Source of the DNA: Flavobacterium sp. N3904
Lineage (GTDB): Bacteria; Bacteroidota; Bacteroidia; Flavobacteriales; Flavobacteriaceae
DNA length: 64,000 nt
NCBI RefSeq assembly: GCF_025947305.1
Contig: NZ_CP110009.1
Span: forward strand, 1,612,001 to 1,676,000
Reading direction: 5' to 3'
The translations under genes and the position numbers were made by a program. This document shows positions 35,454 through 44,609 of this stretch, in pieces. Position 1 is the stretch's first letter; each line of letters begins with the position of its first letter. Under the pieces are notes generated by a model. It saw only the letters and a list, made by a program, of their open reading frames with translations. It was not told the DNA's origin and searched no databases.

Positions 35454-36713
35454 ATGGAAATTAGTATTATAATATTGTGTTTAATACTATGTGCCTTTTT
35501 TTCGGGAATGGAGATAGCCTTTATCTCTTCAAATAAAATTTATTTGGAACTTGAAAAAAAGCAAGACAATTTTCTTTCAAGAATTTTAACAAAGCTTGTA
35601 GAAAAACCATCAAAATTTATTGCAGCAATGCTTATTGGAAACAATATAGCACTTGTGGTCTATGGGTTTTTTATGGGCGATTTGTTGATGAGGTGGCTTT
35701 TGGTTTTTGATTTGCATTTTTCGCATTTTTCTACTCTCTTGCTACAAACTGCAATCTCTACCTTTATTGTTTTGATAACTGCAGAGTTTTTGCCAAAAGT
35801 ATTCTTTCAAATCTACGCCAATACACTTATAAAGTTTTTTGCGATTCCTGCTTATTTTTTTTATAAATTATTTTATTTCATTTCTACTTTTTTGATCTGG
35901 ATTTCTGATTTTGTTCTAAAGAGATTCTTTAAAACCGAAGGAGATCAGGTACAACTTTATTTTAGTAAAATAGAATTGGGAAATTATATTACAGAACAAA
36001 TGAGTACCGTTGAAGATCATGATGATGTAGATTCAGAAATACAAATATTTCGAAATGCATTGGACTTTTCTGGAGTTAAGGCCCGAGATGTCATGACGCC
36101 AAGAACAGAAATTGCAGCAATGGACTCGTCAGATTCATTAGAAGACCTGAAAAATTTGTTTATTGAAACGGGTTATTCCAAAATTGTAATTTATCAAAAC
36201 TCAATGGATGATATCATTGGCTATGTGCATTCATTCGATTTGTTTAAGAAACCTTCTACTATAAAAGACATCATTATTCCTGTTGAATTTATCCCGGAAG
36301 CAATTTATATCAAAGATGCTATGAATTTGTTGACCAAAAAAAGAAAAAGTGTTGCAGTAGTATTAGATGAATATGGCGGGACTTCTGGAATGTTGACAAT
36401 TGAAGACATTGTAGAGGAGCTTTTTGGCGAAATCGAAGATGAACATGACTCGGATGAGGAATTGGTTGAAAAGGACTTCGAAGATGGTACTTTTTTATTC
36501 TCGGCCCGTTTTGATGTTGAATATCTGAATCAAACGTATAAATTGGCAATACCCGAAAGTGAATCTTACGGAACTCTTGGAGGATTCATAGTAGATTTTA
36601 CCAAGGAAATTCCTCAAAAAGGCGATGCTATAACTATAGAAAACTATCATTTTATAATAGAGGAAGCCACAAATAAGAAGATAGAATTGGTTAAAATGGC
36701 TATCAAAGACTGA
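35454..36713 (+). CDS. CNNM/CorC (HlyC) family membrane protein with CBS domains
   Basis: 419 residues. Residues 1-190 are a CNNM transmembrane domain with several hydrophobic segments (FFSGMEIAFISSNKI at the start). A CBS pair follows at about 200-320 (VKARDVMTPRTEIAAMDSSD, RKSVAVVLDEYGGTSGMLTI). The CorC/HlyC C-terminal domain follows (ESYGTLGGFIVDFTKEIPQK). Family members are linked to magnesium and cobalt transport; GldE of gliding flavobacteria is a relative, but gldD is not next to it here, so I do not call it gldE. It is cotranscribed with lptC and the small membrane protein. Confidence 0.92.
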   Translation: MEISIIILCLILCAFFSGMEIAFISSNKIYLELEKKQDNFLSRILTKLVEKPSKFIAAMLIGNNIALVVYGFFMGDLLMRWLLVFDLHFSHFSTLLLQTAISTFIVLITAEFLPKVFFQIYANTLIKFFAIPAYFFYKLFYFISTFLIWISDFVLKRFFKTEGDQVQLYFSKIELGNYITEQMSTVEDHDDVDSEIQIFRNALDFSGVKARDVMTPRTEIAAMDSSDSLEDLKNLFIETGYSKIVIYQNSMDDIIGYVHSFDLFKKPSTIKDIIIPVEFIPEAIYIKDAMNLLTKKRKSVAVVLDEYGGTSGMLTIEDIVEELFGEIEDEHDSDEELVEKDFEDGTFLFSARFDVEYLNQTYKLAIPESESYGTLGGFIVDFTKEIPQKGDAITIENYHFIIEEATNKKIELVKMAIKD

Positions 36714-36782
36714 TATTTTTTTTTAAATATAAAAAAAAGCAAAAAAAAAACAGTAGTTCTATAATTATTAATTAGATAATTG

Positions 36783-36790
36783 TATTTTCG
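36783..36790 (+). promoter_or_regulatory. Putative -7 box for the PpiD-like gene
   Basis: TATTTTCG is one base from TAnnTTTG and lies 34 bases before the start codon. It sits in a spacer with a long A-rich tract at about 36731-36751. Confidence 0.35.
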
Positions 36791-36824
36791 CAAACAAAAT
36801 TTTTAAAATAAACAATAATATACA

Positions 36825-38924
36825 ATGGCAGTTTTATCAAAAATTAGACAACATTCCGCTATAATGATTGGAGTTATTGCTCTAGCATTATTTTCATTTA
36901 TAATACAAGATCTTTTTACAAAAGGAAATTTTGGTAAAAGCTCAAAGGATGTTGGAAGCATCAATGGAAAGGATATCTCATTTGAGGACTTTAGAATAAA
37001 AGTAAGCAATGTTGAGAAAAGTGGGCAAGGGATTTCTGCAACTGAAGCGTCAAAGAGAGTATGGGATCAAGAAGTTTCTGTTGCTTTACTTTCTGCCGAA
37101 TTTGATAAATTGGGATTGAGAGTTGGTGAAAATCACATTCTTGACGTTTTAAAAGCAGATCCAAATATTGGTAAAAACCCAATGTTTTTGAATGCAGCTG
37201 GAATCTTTGATGTTGCTAAATTCAAAGAATATTTCAAATCAAATCCAGAACAAGCACAATATTTGAAAGACAGAGAGCAAGATGCCGAGCTTAATGCAAA
37301 ATTTCAAATTTACAATACTTTGATCAAATCAGGAATTTATACAACTGATAGCGAAGGAAAGTTCAATTATGAAATGGGTGCAAACAAAGTAAATTTTGCT
37401 TATGTTGCTGGTTTATATTCTACAATTAAAGACAGTGAAGTAAAAGTTACTGACGCTGAAATTGTTGAATACATGAAATTAAATCCTAAAAAATTCAAAT
37501 CTGAAGAAACTCGTAAAGTAGAATATGTTTTGATTGAAGACAAAGCATCTCCAGCAGATGAGAATGAAATCAAATCTAAAATCACGGCTTTGTTATCAGG
37601 AAGTGTAGTTTACAACCAAGCGACTGGTAAAAATGATACTGTTGCTGGATTCAGAACAACTACAAATGTAATTGACTTTGTAAATTCAAATTCAGACGTT
37701 CCTTATGATTCAACATACGTACCTAAAAATAACTTGCCGGCTGTAGATGCTGATCAATTGTACAACTTGGCTCCCGGATCAGTTTACGGACCATATATTT
37801 TTGGAAAATACTATTGCATTTCTAAATCTTTAGGTAGAAAAGCTGGTGTAAATGCAAAAGCAAGTCATATTCTTATTGGCTATGAAGGTTCACAAACTCC
37901 AAACACAAGAGAAAAAAGAACTAAAGAACAAGCAAAAGCAAAAGCAGAAGCTATTCTAGCCCAAGTAAATGCAAACCCAGACAGTTTCTTAATGTTGGCT
38001 TTTACCAATTCAGATGATTCATCTGCTCAACAAGGTGGTGATTTAGGATATTTTGGTCCAAATCAAATGGTTAAACCTTTTAACGATTTCGTGTTCAATA
38101 ACGGTATTGGAAAAGTAGGATTGGTAGAAACACAATTTGGTTACCATATTATCAAAATTACTGACAAACAAGATGGAATTCGTTTGGCTACTGTAGCTCA
38201 AAAAATTGAAGCTTCAGAAGCTACATCAGATAAAGTTTTTGAACAAGCTACAAAATTTGAAATGGCTGTTGCCGACAAAGATTTTGATAAAACTGCAAAA
38301 GACATGGCACTTACTATTGCTCCAACAGTTACTGTTAAAGCAATGGATGAAAATTTTGGTTCAATTGGAAATCAAAGAACTATTGTAAGATGGGCATTTG
38401 AAAAAGATTCAAAAGAAGGAGCTGTAAAAAGATTTGAAGTGGCTAATTTAGGTCACGTAATTGCAAAAGTTAAATCTATTGATAATTCAGGGTTAGTTCC
38501 AGTGGATCAGGTAAGACCTTATGTAGAACCAATTCTTAAAAACAAGAAAAAAGCAGAATTGCTAAAAGCAAAAATGAACGGTTCTTCTTTAGAGGCTATT
38601 GCAAAAGCAACAGGTTCGACTGTACAACAAGCGACTGATGTTACTTTGGAAAATCCAGTTCTAACAGGTGGTGTTGGTCAAGAGCCAAAAGTAGTAGGAA
38701 ATGCATTTGCATTGGCTGCTAATAAACTATCAGCTCCAATCGAAGGAGTTACGGGAGTTTATGTTGTAAAAAATATAAGTACTGTAAAAGCACCGGCATT
38801 GAAAAGTTATGCTCCAAATGTTGCTAAACTAAAAGCGCAAAACGCTTCGGATGTAAACAGAGTACTTCCTGCCTTGAAAGAAGATGCAGACATTAAAGAC
38901 AATAGAAAAGATTTTAATTACTAA
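36825..38924 (+). CDS. ppiD: PpiD-like periplasmic peptidyl-prolyl isomerase / SurA-N domain foldase
   Basis: 699 residues. A single N-terminal membrane anchor (IMIGVIALALFSFIIQDLF) holds a periplasmic chaperone. A SurA-N/PpiD helical region runs from about residue 45 to 200. A parvulin domain follows at about 345-455 (KASHILIGYEG; SAQQGGDLGYFGPNQM; ETQFGYHIIKITDK), and a long C-terminal chaperone region completes it. PpiD helps fold exported proteins near the SecYEG translocon. It has its own promoter box and a strong terminator, at the end of the coaX-to-CorC cluster. Confidence 0.92.
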   Translation: MAVLSKIRQHSAIMIGVIALALFSFIIQDLFTKGNFGKSSKDVGSINGKDISFEDFRIKVSNVEKSGQGISATEASKRVWDQEVSVALLSAEFDKLGLRVGENHILDVLKADPNIGKNPMFLNAAGIFDVAKFKEYFKSNPEQAQYLKDREQDAELNAKFQIYNTLIKSGIYTTDSEGKFNYEMGANKVNFAYVAGLYSTIKDSEVKVTDAEIVEYMKLNPKKFKSEETRKVEYVLIEDKASPADENEIKSKITALLSGSVVYNQATGKNDTVAGFRTTTNVIDFVNSNSDVPYDSTYVPKNNLPAVDADQLYNLAPGSVYGPYIFGKYYCISKSLGRKAGVNAKASHILIGYEGSQTPNTREKRTKEQAKAKAEAILAQVNANPDSFLMLAFTNSDDSSAQQGGDLGYFGPNQMVKPFNDFVFNNGIGKVGLVETQFGYHIIKITDKQDGIRLATVAQKIEASEATSDKVFEQATKFEMAVADKDFDKTAKDMALTIAPTVTVKAMDENFGSIGNQRTIVRWAFEKDSKEGAVKRFEVANLGHVIAKVKSIDNSGLVPVDQVRPYVEPILKNKKKAELLKAKMNGSSLEAIAKATGSTVQQATDVTLENPVLTGGVGQEPKVVGNAFALAANKLSAPIEGVTGVYVVKNISTVKAPALKSYAPNVAKLKAQNASDVNRVLPALKEDADIKDNRKDFNY

Positions 38925-38943
38925 ACGGTAATTATCTAAACAT

Positions 38944-38982
38944 AAAAAACCCGATACTTCTTATTGAAAGTATCGGGTTTTT
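38944..38982. terminator. Bidirectional terminator between ppiD and the GYDIA kinase gene
   Basis: Perfect stem ACCCGATACTT (38949-38959) with AAGTATCGGGT (38968-38978), extended by A/T pairs. A's precede and T's follow, so it serves both converging genes. Confidence 0.88.
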
Positions 38983-39011
38983 GATTTTGTATATTCTTAT
39001 GATTTTACTAG

Positions 39012-39923
39012 TTATAAAATCATTTCATTATATGGAATTATTGTTTCATATCCTTTTGAAATGAAATAAGGTTTGGGGTCATCTTCAGAGATAGCTAAAA
39101 CAAAATCGCCTCCCCAAGCACCAAGACTTTTTATCGTTCCATTAAAATCTGGAAATAATATTTCTTTAACGGTTTTGGTTTCCAGAATTGAACTTAGTTG
39201 CTTTTCATGATTTTGAAGTACTTTAGAAAAAACATCTATATTTTTTGCTTCTAAAACGGTTTCTGTTATTTGGTTTATAGCTTCTTTTTGGGTTTTCAAA
39301 TTATTTTTTTTCTCTTTATACGAAGCAATAGCATTTTTACTACTTTGTTTTTGATTGAGATAAACAAAGTATAGGCTTTTTGAAAAACTAGGTTCGAAAT
39401 GTACTTTATCGACAATAGGTTTTCCTTGTTCTAAATGATAAACGATTGGAAAGTCATTTTGCGCACAGGCAATATCGTAGCCACTGCCTCCAAAGCTATT
39501 TTTAAGCAGCTCAAAGGCATTTATTTCGAACCATTGAGCAATATTATTAATTAAGGTTGAAGAGGTGCCTAATCCCCATTTTCTCGGAAAGGTCAATTGG
39601 GTTGAAACAGTGTAACCTTCCGAAGAATCTATTGGTTTCGGATTTAATAGATAAGCTTCGTGCAAAATAGTAATCAATGTAGTTTTTACGGATTCTTTTT
39701 CAAGAGCTGGATTCTTTTTTATTGCTGAATATGAAATTATTTCATCAAACCAAACGCTTTCATCGGCATCATAACTGGTCCATTTTATTTCTTGATTGGA
39801 GCTTTTTTCTACAATTAAGTTTTGCCCAAATTTTGTTGGCAATGCCAATGCTTTTGCGCCATCAAGAACTAAATATTCTCCGGTGATTAATAGTTTTCCG
39901 TTGCTGTAAAATGTTTTTTTCAA
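39012..39923 (-). CDS. GYDIA-type GHMP kinase, candidate phosphomevalonate kinase
   Basis: 303 residues. GHMP fold: GKLLITGEYLVLDGAKALAL at the N-terminus, ATP loop PRKWGLGTSSTLINNIA, and the subgroup signature GGSGYDIACAQ. A glycine-rich end (GAWGGDFVLAI) matches GHMP motif 3. It lies 34 bases downstream of HMG-CoA reductase on the same strand, and the window already encodes a mevalonate kinase and the decarboxylase. The remaining GHMP step is phosphomevalonate kinase. That assignment is inference from context; sequence alone supports only a sugar- or mevalonate-type GHMP kinase. Confidence 0.85.
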   Translation of the reverse strand: MKKTFYSNGKLLITGEYLVLDGAKALALPTKFGQNLIVEKSSNQEIKWTSYDADESVWFDEIISYSAIKKNPALEKESVKTTLITILHEAYLLNPKPIDSSEGYTVSTQLTFPRKWGLGTSSTLINNIAQWFEINAFELLKNSFGGSGYDIACAQNDFPIVYHLEQGKPIVDKVHFEPSFSKSLYFVYLNQKQSSKNAIASYKEKKNNLKTQKEAINQITETVLEAKNIDVFSKVLQNHEKQLSSILETKTVKEILFPDFNGTIKSLGAWGGDFVLAISEDDPKPYFISKGYETIIPYNEMIL

Positions 39924-39957
39924 TGCTTTGATTTAATGACTGTTCTATGATTGGGAA

Positions 39958-41274
39958 TTATTTTCTAAGTTGTTCAATAAAATCCACTACTGCACTATGG
40001 GAAACAATATGGTGTTTGAAATGTTTTTTTATCAAAACACGTTCTTCGTCATTGGCTTCAAACTGGTTTAGAATATTGTTCAAATGCATTTTCATGTGAC
40101 CGTCTTGAATTCCGGTTGTCGTCAAGGAGCGCAATGCTGCAAAATTTTGTGCCAAGCCCGCAACAGCAACAAACTGCATTAATTCTATGGCAGAAGGTTT
40201 TTCGAGCATTTCCAATGATAATTTTACTAATGGATGCAGCGAAGTCAAGCCGCCTACAGTTCCTAATGCCAGTGGGACTTCTAGCCAAAAACTGAAAATT
40301 CCATTTTCTATTTTAGCATGAGAGAGACTCGAGTATTGTCCTTTTCTTGAAGCATATGCATGTATTCCTGCTTCAACTGCTCGAAAATCATTACCTGTAG
40401 CAAGCACAACAGCATCTATTCCGTTCATGATTCCTTTGTTGTGGGTTACCGCTCTAAAGGGTTCTACTTCTGCAATTTGAACAGCTTGAATAAATTTTTC
40501 TGCAAATTCTTGTGGGTTCTCAATGTGCTTTTCGACCAGATCTTCAACAGGACAAGAAACTTCGGCCCGAACAATACAATTGGGAACATAATTGGAAAGA
40601 ATGCTCATGACAACTTCGATAGCTTTTTCTTCTTTCGAAAAAAGATCATAAACAAGTGCTTTTTCCTTTAATGTTTTGGCAAACTGCTCCAAACAAGAAT
40701 TTATAAAATTGGCTCCCATGCTATCTTTGGTTTCAAAAGTAGCGTGCAGTTGATAGTAATTTGGGATTAGATTGGTTTTGTCCTTTAAAACAATATCCAA
40801 TATTCCTCCGTCTCTTTTTTGCATATTTTTTGTAATGCTTTCAGTGTCTTCAAAAAAAGTAGTTTTATATTGTGCAAAAAACAGAACCAATTTGGATTTG
40901 TCACCTTTAAAAATAAAATGAACTTGGCCTATTTTTTCAGTATCAAGTACAGTGGCTTTAAAACCACCGCGAGTTGACCAAAATTTAGCAGCTTTTGCGG
41001 CAGCGGCAACCACAGAACTTTCTTCAATTGCCATTGGTATTGTGCTATACTTGCCATTAATCAGGAAATTGGGAGCAACGCCCAACGGAATATAAAAATT
41101 TGAAATGGTGTTTTCTATAAATTCATCGTGAAGTTTTTGAATTTTCTCGTCAGAATTCCAATAGTTTTTAAGTAATGCAATTGCTTCATTTGGAGTTGAA
41201 AAATAGTGATTGGCAATCCAGTTTATTTTTTCTTCTTTGGATAATTTAGAAAATCCAGCAACAGCGTTGTTCAT
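39958..41274 (-). CDS. mvaA: Hydroxymethylglutaryl-CoA reductase, class II (degradative type)
   Basis: Reduces HMG-CoA to mevalonate, or the reverse. 438 residues. Class II signatures: the catalytic Glu in IPMAIEESSVVAAAAKAA, the Lys in THNKGIMNGIDAVVLATG with the Asp in GNDFRAVEAG, and the flap His near the C-terminus (HHIVSHSAVVDF). Class II enzymes are named degradative, but in bacteria with a mevalonate pathway they supply mevalonate. The presence of mvaD and two GHMP kinases in the window supports a biosynthetic role. It is in an operon with the GYDIA kinase. Confidence 0.95.
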   Translation of the reverse strand: MNNAVAGFSKLSKEEKINWIANHYFSTPNEAIALLKNYWNSDEKIQKLHDEFIENTISNFYIPLGVAPNFLINGKYSTIPMAIEESSVVAAAAKAAKFWSTRGGFKATVLDTEKIGQVHFIFKGDKSKLVLFFAQYKTTFFEDTESITKNMQKRDGGILDIVLKDKTNLIPNYYQLHATFETKDSMGANFINSCLEQFAKTLKEKALVYDLFSKEEKAIEVVMSILSNYVPNCIVRAEVSCPVEDLVEKHIENPQEFAEKFIQAVQIAEVEPFRAVTHNKGIMNGIDAVVLATGNDFRAVEAGIHAYASRKGQYSSLSHAKIENGIFSFWLEVPLALGTVGGLTSLHPLVKLSLEMLEKPSAIELMQFVAVAGLAQNFAALRSLTTTGIQDGHMKMHLNNILNQFEANDEERVLIKKHFKHHIVSHSAVVDFIEQLRK

Positions 41275-41412
41275 GTTTTTTATATTAAAGAGTAACTAAA
41301 ACAAAGATACACATTCCTTTTCATTGTGTTTTTCTAATTTCATTTGTATTTTGAACCAGAAAGGATTTAATTTGTATTTCAATCATTTTTGAAATTAAAT
41401 TTAGATACAATA

Positions 41413-42153
41413 ATGGAAGTACATCATCACGGACACATCGAGCATAATACTTTATGGAAGCAATATTTGTCACAATTTTTAATGCTTTTTTTGGCTGTTT
41501 TTTGTGGGACTTTGGCCGAATATTATTTAGATCATAATCTGGAAAATGAAAAAGAGGAACAATATGCCGTATCAATGATTCAGGATCTTGATGAGGATCT
41601 TGTAAATATTGATGTCGATTTAAAAAACAAAACTGATAGAATTCACAATGCAGATTCTTTGACTGCATTACTGTTTTCTGGAAATAAAAATAACAATGCT
41701 AAAATCTATTATTTGGCGAGAAAGATATCTGTTTTGGGCAAAAGCTATATAATGACCGACGGAACTTTGATGGAATTGAAAAGTTCCGGAAATCTTCGAT
41801 TAATAAAAAGTAAAGCTTTGGTTGACAGCATTCAGTCTTATTACAATATATATCAACAATTTCAAAAAAGTCAAATTTTTGCAATGGAAGAGCTCAATTA
41901 TTACAGAGAGCAGATGATTCAGGTTTTTGATGTAAGGGTTTTTGACACCATGATAAATCGTTTTCCGGAAATCGATATGCCAAAAGGAAATCCTGCACTT
42001 TTCAATACCGATCCAATTTTAATGAATCGATTTTTAATGCGAGTTGAATTGGCCAAAACCAGTGCGACTTTGAATGTACAGACTTTAAAAAAATTACGGG
42101 CAAGTGCTGTAAAGTTAAGAGCTGTTTTGAATAATAAGTATAATGTAGAGTGA
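41413..42153 (+). CDS. Single-pass membrane protein of unknown function, DUF6090-like
   Basis: 246 residues. A His-rich N-terminus (MEVHHHGHIEHN) precedes one transmembrane helix (QFLMLFLAVFCGTLAEYY). A mostly helical region follows, starting DHNLENEKEEQYAVSMIQDL and continuing with TLMELKSSGNLRLIKSKALV. Such flavobacterial proteins are annotated only as domains of unknown function. I chose the ATG at 41413 over an upstream TTG at 41389. It is divergent from mvaA, and nothing in its context gives a function. Confidence 0.8.
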   Translation: MEVHHHGHIEHNTLWKQYLSQFLMLFLAVFCGTLAEYYLDHNLENEKEEQYAVSMIQDLDEDLVNIDVDLKNKTDRIHNADSLTALLFSGNKNNNAKIYYLARKISVLGKSYIMTDGTLMELKSSGNLRLIKSKALVDSIQSYYNIYQQFQKSQIFAMEELNYYREQMIQVFDVRVFDTMINRFPEIDMPKGNPALFNTDPILMNRFLMRVELAKTSATLNVQTLKKLRASAVKLRAVLNNKYNVE

Positions 42154-42395
42154 GGATTTGTTTTTTTGAATAAATTGACGAATACCATTATTTGTATTTA
42201 TATCTCAATGTTTTATTATGTAATATTTAAAGTTAGACGAACTACAGTGCGAATTGTTTGATTGTTTAACTTTTTTTATTTTAGAATAATTTAAAATGAG
42301 TTAAAAAATAGTTTTTTATAACATTTAACACATCAAAAGTGTTTTATATGTAAATTTTTCACTAAAATTGTGACTTTTATAACTCAATCTATATT

Positions 42396-44570
42396 ATGAA
42401 TTCAAGCAAGCTTACTACGTTACTTTTGTTCTTGTGTTTTACTGTTTTTGGACAACAAAAAATAACTGTTGATGCCATTTTTACAGGCGCTTTTCGTCCC
42501 AAAGGAATGGAAGAGTTGCAGTCAATGAAAAATACCAATCAATATACGGTATTGAATTTTGATAGAGCTTCAAAAAGTATGCAAATCGATCTTTATGATT
42601 TTGCAACATTAAAAAAAGTGTCAACACTTATTGATACAAAAGACCACAAAGAGTTGCCAATGATTGAAAGTTATACTTTCGACGCTGAAGAAAAGCTGAT
42701 TTTATTGGCTTGTAACAATAATCAAATCTATCGTCATTCCTTTACTGCCGATTATTATTTATACAATACCACAAACAAGGAACTTACCAAGTTATTTGAT
42801 TTTCAGGTTCAGGAGCCAACCTTTTCGCCAGACGGCAAAAAGATTGCTTATGGAAAAGAAAATAATTTATTTGTGTATGATATTGCTTCAAAACAATCTA
42901 TAGCCATTACTACTGATGGGAAAAAGAATGCAATAATTAATGGAATTACGGATTGGGTTTACGAAGAAGAATTTGCTTTTGTTAGAGCATTTGATTGGAG
43001 TAAAGACAGTAAAAAGATAGCCTTCGTCCGTTTTGATGAAAGCGAAGTTCCTGAATTCTCAATGTCTATTTTTCAAAAAGATTTGTATCCAACAATCGAG
43101 ACATTCAAATATCCAAAAGCTGGAGAAAAAAACTCTCTTGTTTCTTTGCATTTATATGATGTAACTACTAAAGCGGTAAAAAATGTAGATTTAGGAAAAT
43201 ATAATGATTTTTATATTCCAAGAATAGAATGGACCAACGATGCAAACGTTTTGTGTGCCAAAATATTAAATCGCCATCAAGATAATTTGGATTTGTTGTT
43301 TGTTGATGGAACTACTGGAGCAACAAAAGTTATTTTGAACGAAACCGAAAAAGGATATATTGATTATATTGATACTGATAACTTAACGTTCTTAAAGGAC
43401 AATAGCTTTATTTGGACCAGCGAAAAAGATGGTTTCAATCACATTTATGTTTATGATAAAACTGGAAAACTTAAAAATCAAGTTACCAAAGGAAACTGGG
43501 AAGTAACTTCCTATTATGGTTTTGACGAAAAAACAAATACTGTTTTTTATCAATCTACAGAGAATGGTTCAATCAACAGAGATGTGTATCGCATTAATTT
43601 GAATGGAAAAAACAAAGTGCGTTTGTCTCAAAATACAGGAACAAATGGCGCTACTTTTAGTCCTAATTTTCAGTTTTTCATCAATTCTTTTTCTAGTGCC
43701 ATTGCACCACCAACCTACACTTTGAACGATTCGAAAGATGGGAAACAAATTCAGGTTATTGTAAATAATGATGCATTGGTAGAAAAGTTAAAAGCCTATA
43801 ATTTGCCTTCAAAAGAGTTTTTTGTTTTAAAAACCGACAAAGGAAATGAATTAAACGCATGGATGTTGAAGCCTAAAGATTTTGACGCATCAAAAAAATA
43901 TCCGGTTTTTATGTACCAATATTCTGGTCCGGGATCGCAACAAGTAAACAATGATTGGAATGGTGCCGATGATTATTGGTTTATGATGTTAACCCAACAA
44001 GGATATATTGTGGCTTGTGTAGATGGAAGAGGGACAGGTTTTAAAGGTGCTGAGTTCAAAAAAATGACCCAAAAAGAATTAGGAAAATACGAAGTGGAAG
44101 ACCAAATTGATGCTGCCAAAGTTATTGGAAATTATCCTTACGTTGATAAATCTAGAATTGGAATCTTTGGTTGGTCTTACGGAGGATTTATGGCGTCCAA
44201 CTGTATTTTCCAAGGAGCAGATGTATTTAAAATGGCAATTGCGGTAGCTCCAGTAACCAACTGGCGTTTTTACGATAGCATTTATACAGAAAGATACATG
44301 CAAACACCACAAGAAAATGCAAGTGGTTACGATAATAATTCCCCAATAAATCATGTAGATAAATTGAAAGGTAAATTCTTGTTGATACACGGATCTGGTG
44401 ATGATAATGTACATGTGCAAAATTCTATGCAAATGATGGAGGCTTTAATTCAAGCAAACAAGCAATTTGATTCTCAAATTTATCCAGATAAAAACCACGG
44501 TATTTATGGTGGAAAAACCAGAATTCAACTGTATACCAAAATGACTAACTTTATCAAAGAGAATTTATAA
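42396..44570 (+). CDS. Dipeptidyl peptidase IV (S9 family)
   Basis: Cuts X-Pro (and X-Ala) dipeptides from the N-terminus of peptides. 724 residues with a signal peptide ending near VFGQ. An N-terminal beta-propeller carries DWVYEEEF; Glu191 and Glu192 correspond to the pair that binds the substrate amino terminus. The alpha/beta-hydrolase domain has nucleophile Ser594 in GWSYGGFM, Asp669 in GSGDDNVH and His701 in KNHGIYGG, the complete DPP4 triad. It lies 39 bases upstream of two POT peptide transporters, indicating a peptide-use operon. Confidence 0.94.
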   Translation: MNSSKLTTLLLFLCFTVFGQQKITVDAIFTGAFRPKGMEELQSMKNTNQYTVLNFDRASKSMQIDLYDFATLKKVSTLIDTKDHKELPMIESYTFDAEEKLILLACNNNQIYRHSFTADYYLYNTTNKELTKLFDFQVQEPTFSPDGKKIAYGKENNLFVYDIASKQSIAITTDGKKNAIINGITDWVYEEEFAFVRAFDWSKDSKKIAFVRFDESEVPEFSMSIFQKDLYPTIETFKYPKAGEKNSLVSLHLYDVTTKAVKNVDLGKYNDFYIPRIEWTNDANVLCAKILNRHQDNLDLLFVDGTTGATKVILNETEKGYIDYIDTDNLTFLKDNSFIWTSEKDGFNHIYVYDKTGKLKNQVTKGNWEVTSYYGFDEKTNTVFYQSTENGSINRDVYRINLNGKNKVRLSQNTGTNGATFSPNFQFFINSFSSAIAPPTYTLNDSKDGKQIQVIVNNDALVEKLKAYNLPSKEFFVLKTDKGNELNAWMLKPKDFDASKKYPVFMYQYSGPGSQQVNNDWNGADDYWFMMLTQQGYIVACVDGRGTGFKGAEFKKMTQKELGKYEVEDQIDAAKVIGNYPYVDKSRIGIFGWSYGGFMASNCIFQGADVFKMAIAVAPVTNWRFYDSIYTERYMQTPQENASGYDNNSPINHVDKLKGKFLLIHGSGDDNVHVQNSMQMMEALIQANKQFDSQIYPDKNHGIYGGKTRIQLYTKMTNFIKENL

Positions 44571-44609
44571 CCCAAATCACAAATACCAAATCAAAACCAA
44601 AAACAAAAA

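Noticed and set aside
35454..36713. Possible gldE (gliding motility)
   Set aside because: The CNNM/CorC domains fit, but the expected partner gldD is not adjacent and the protein lies in the lptC cluster, so the generic family name is safer.
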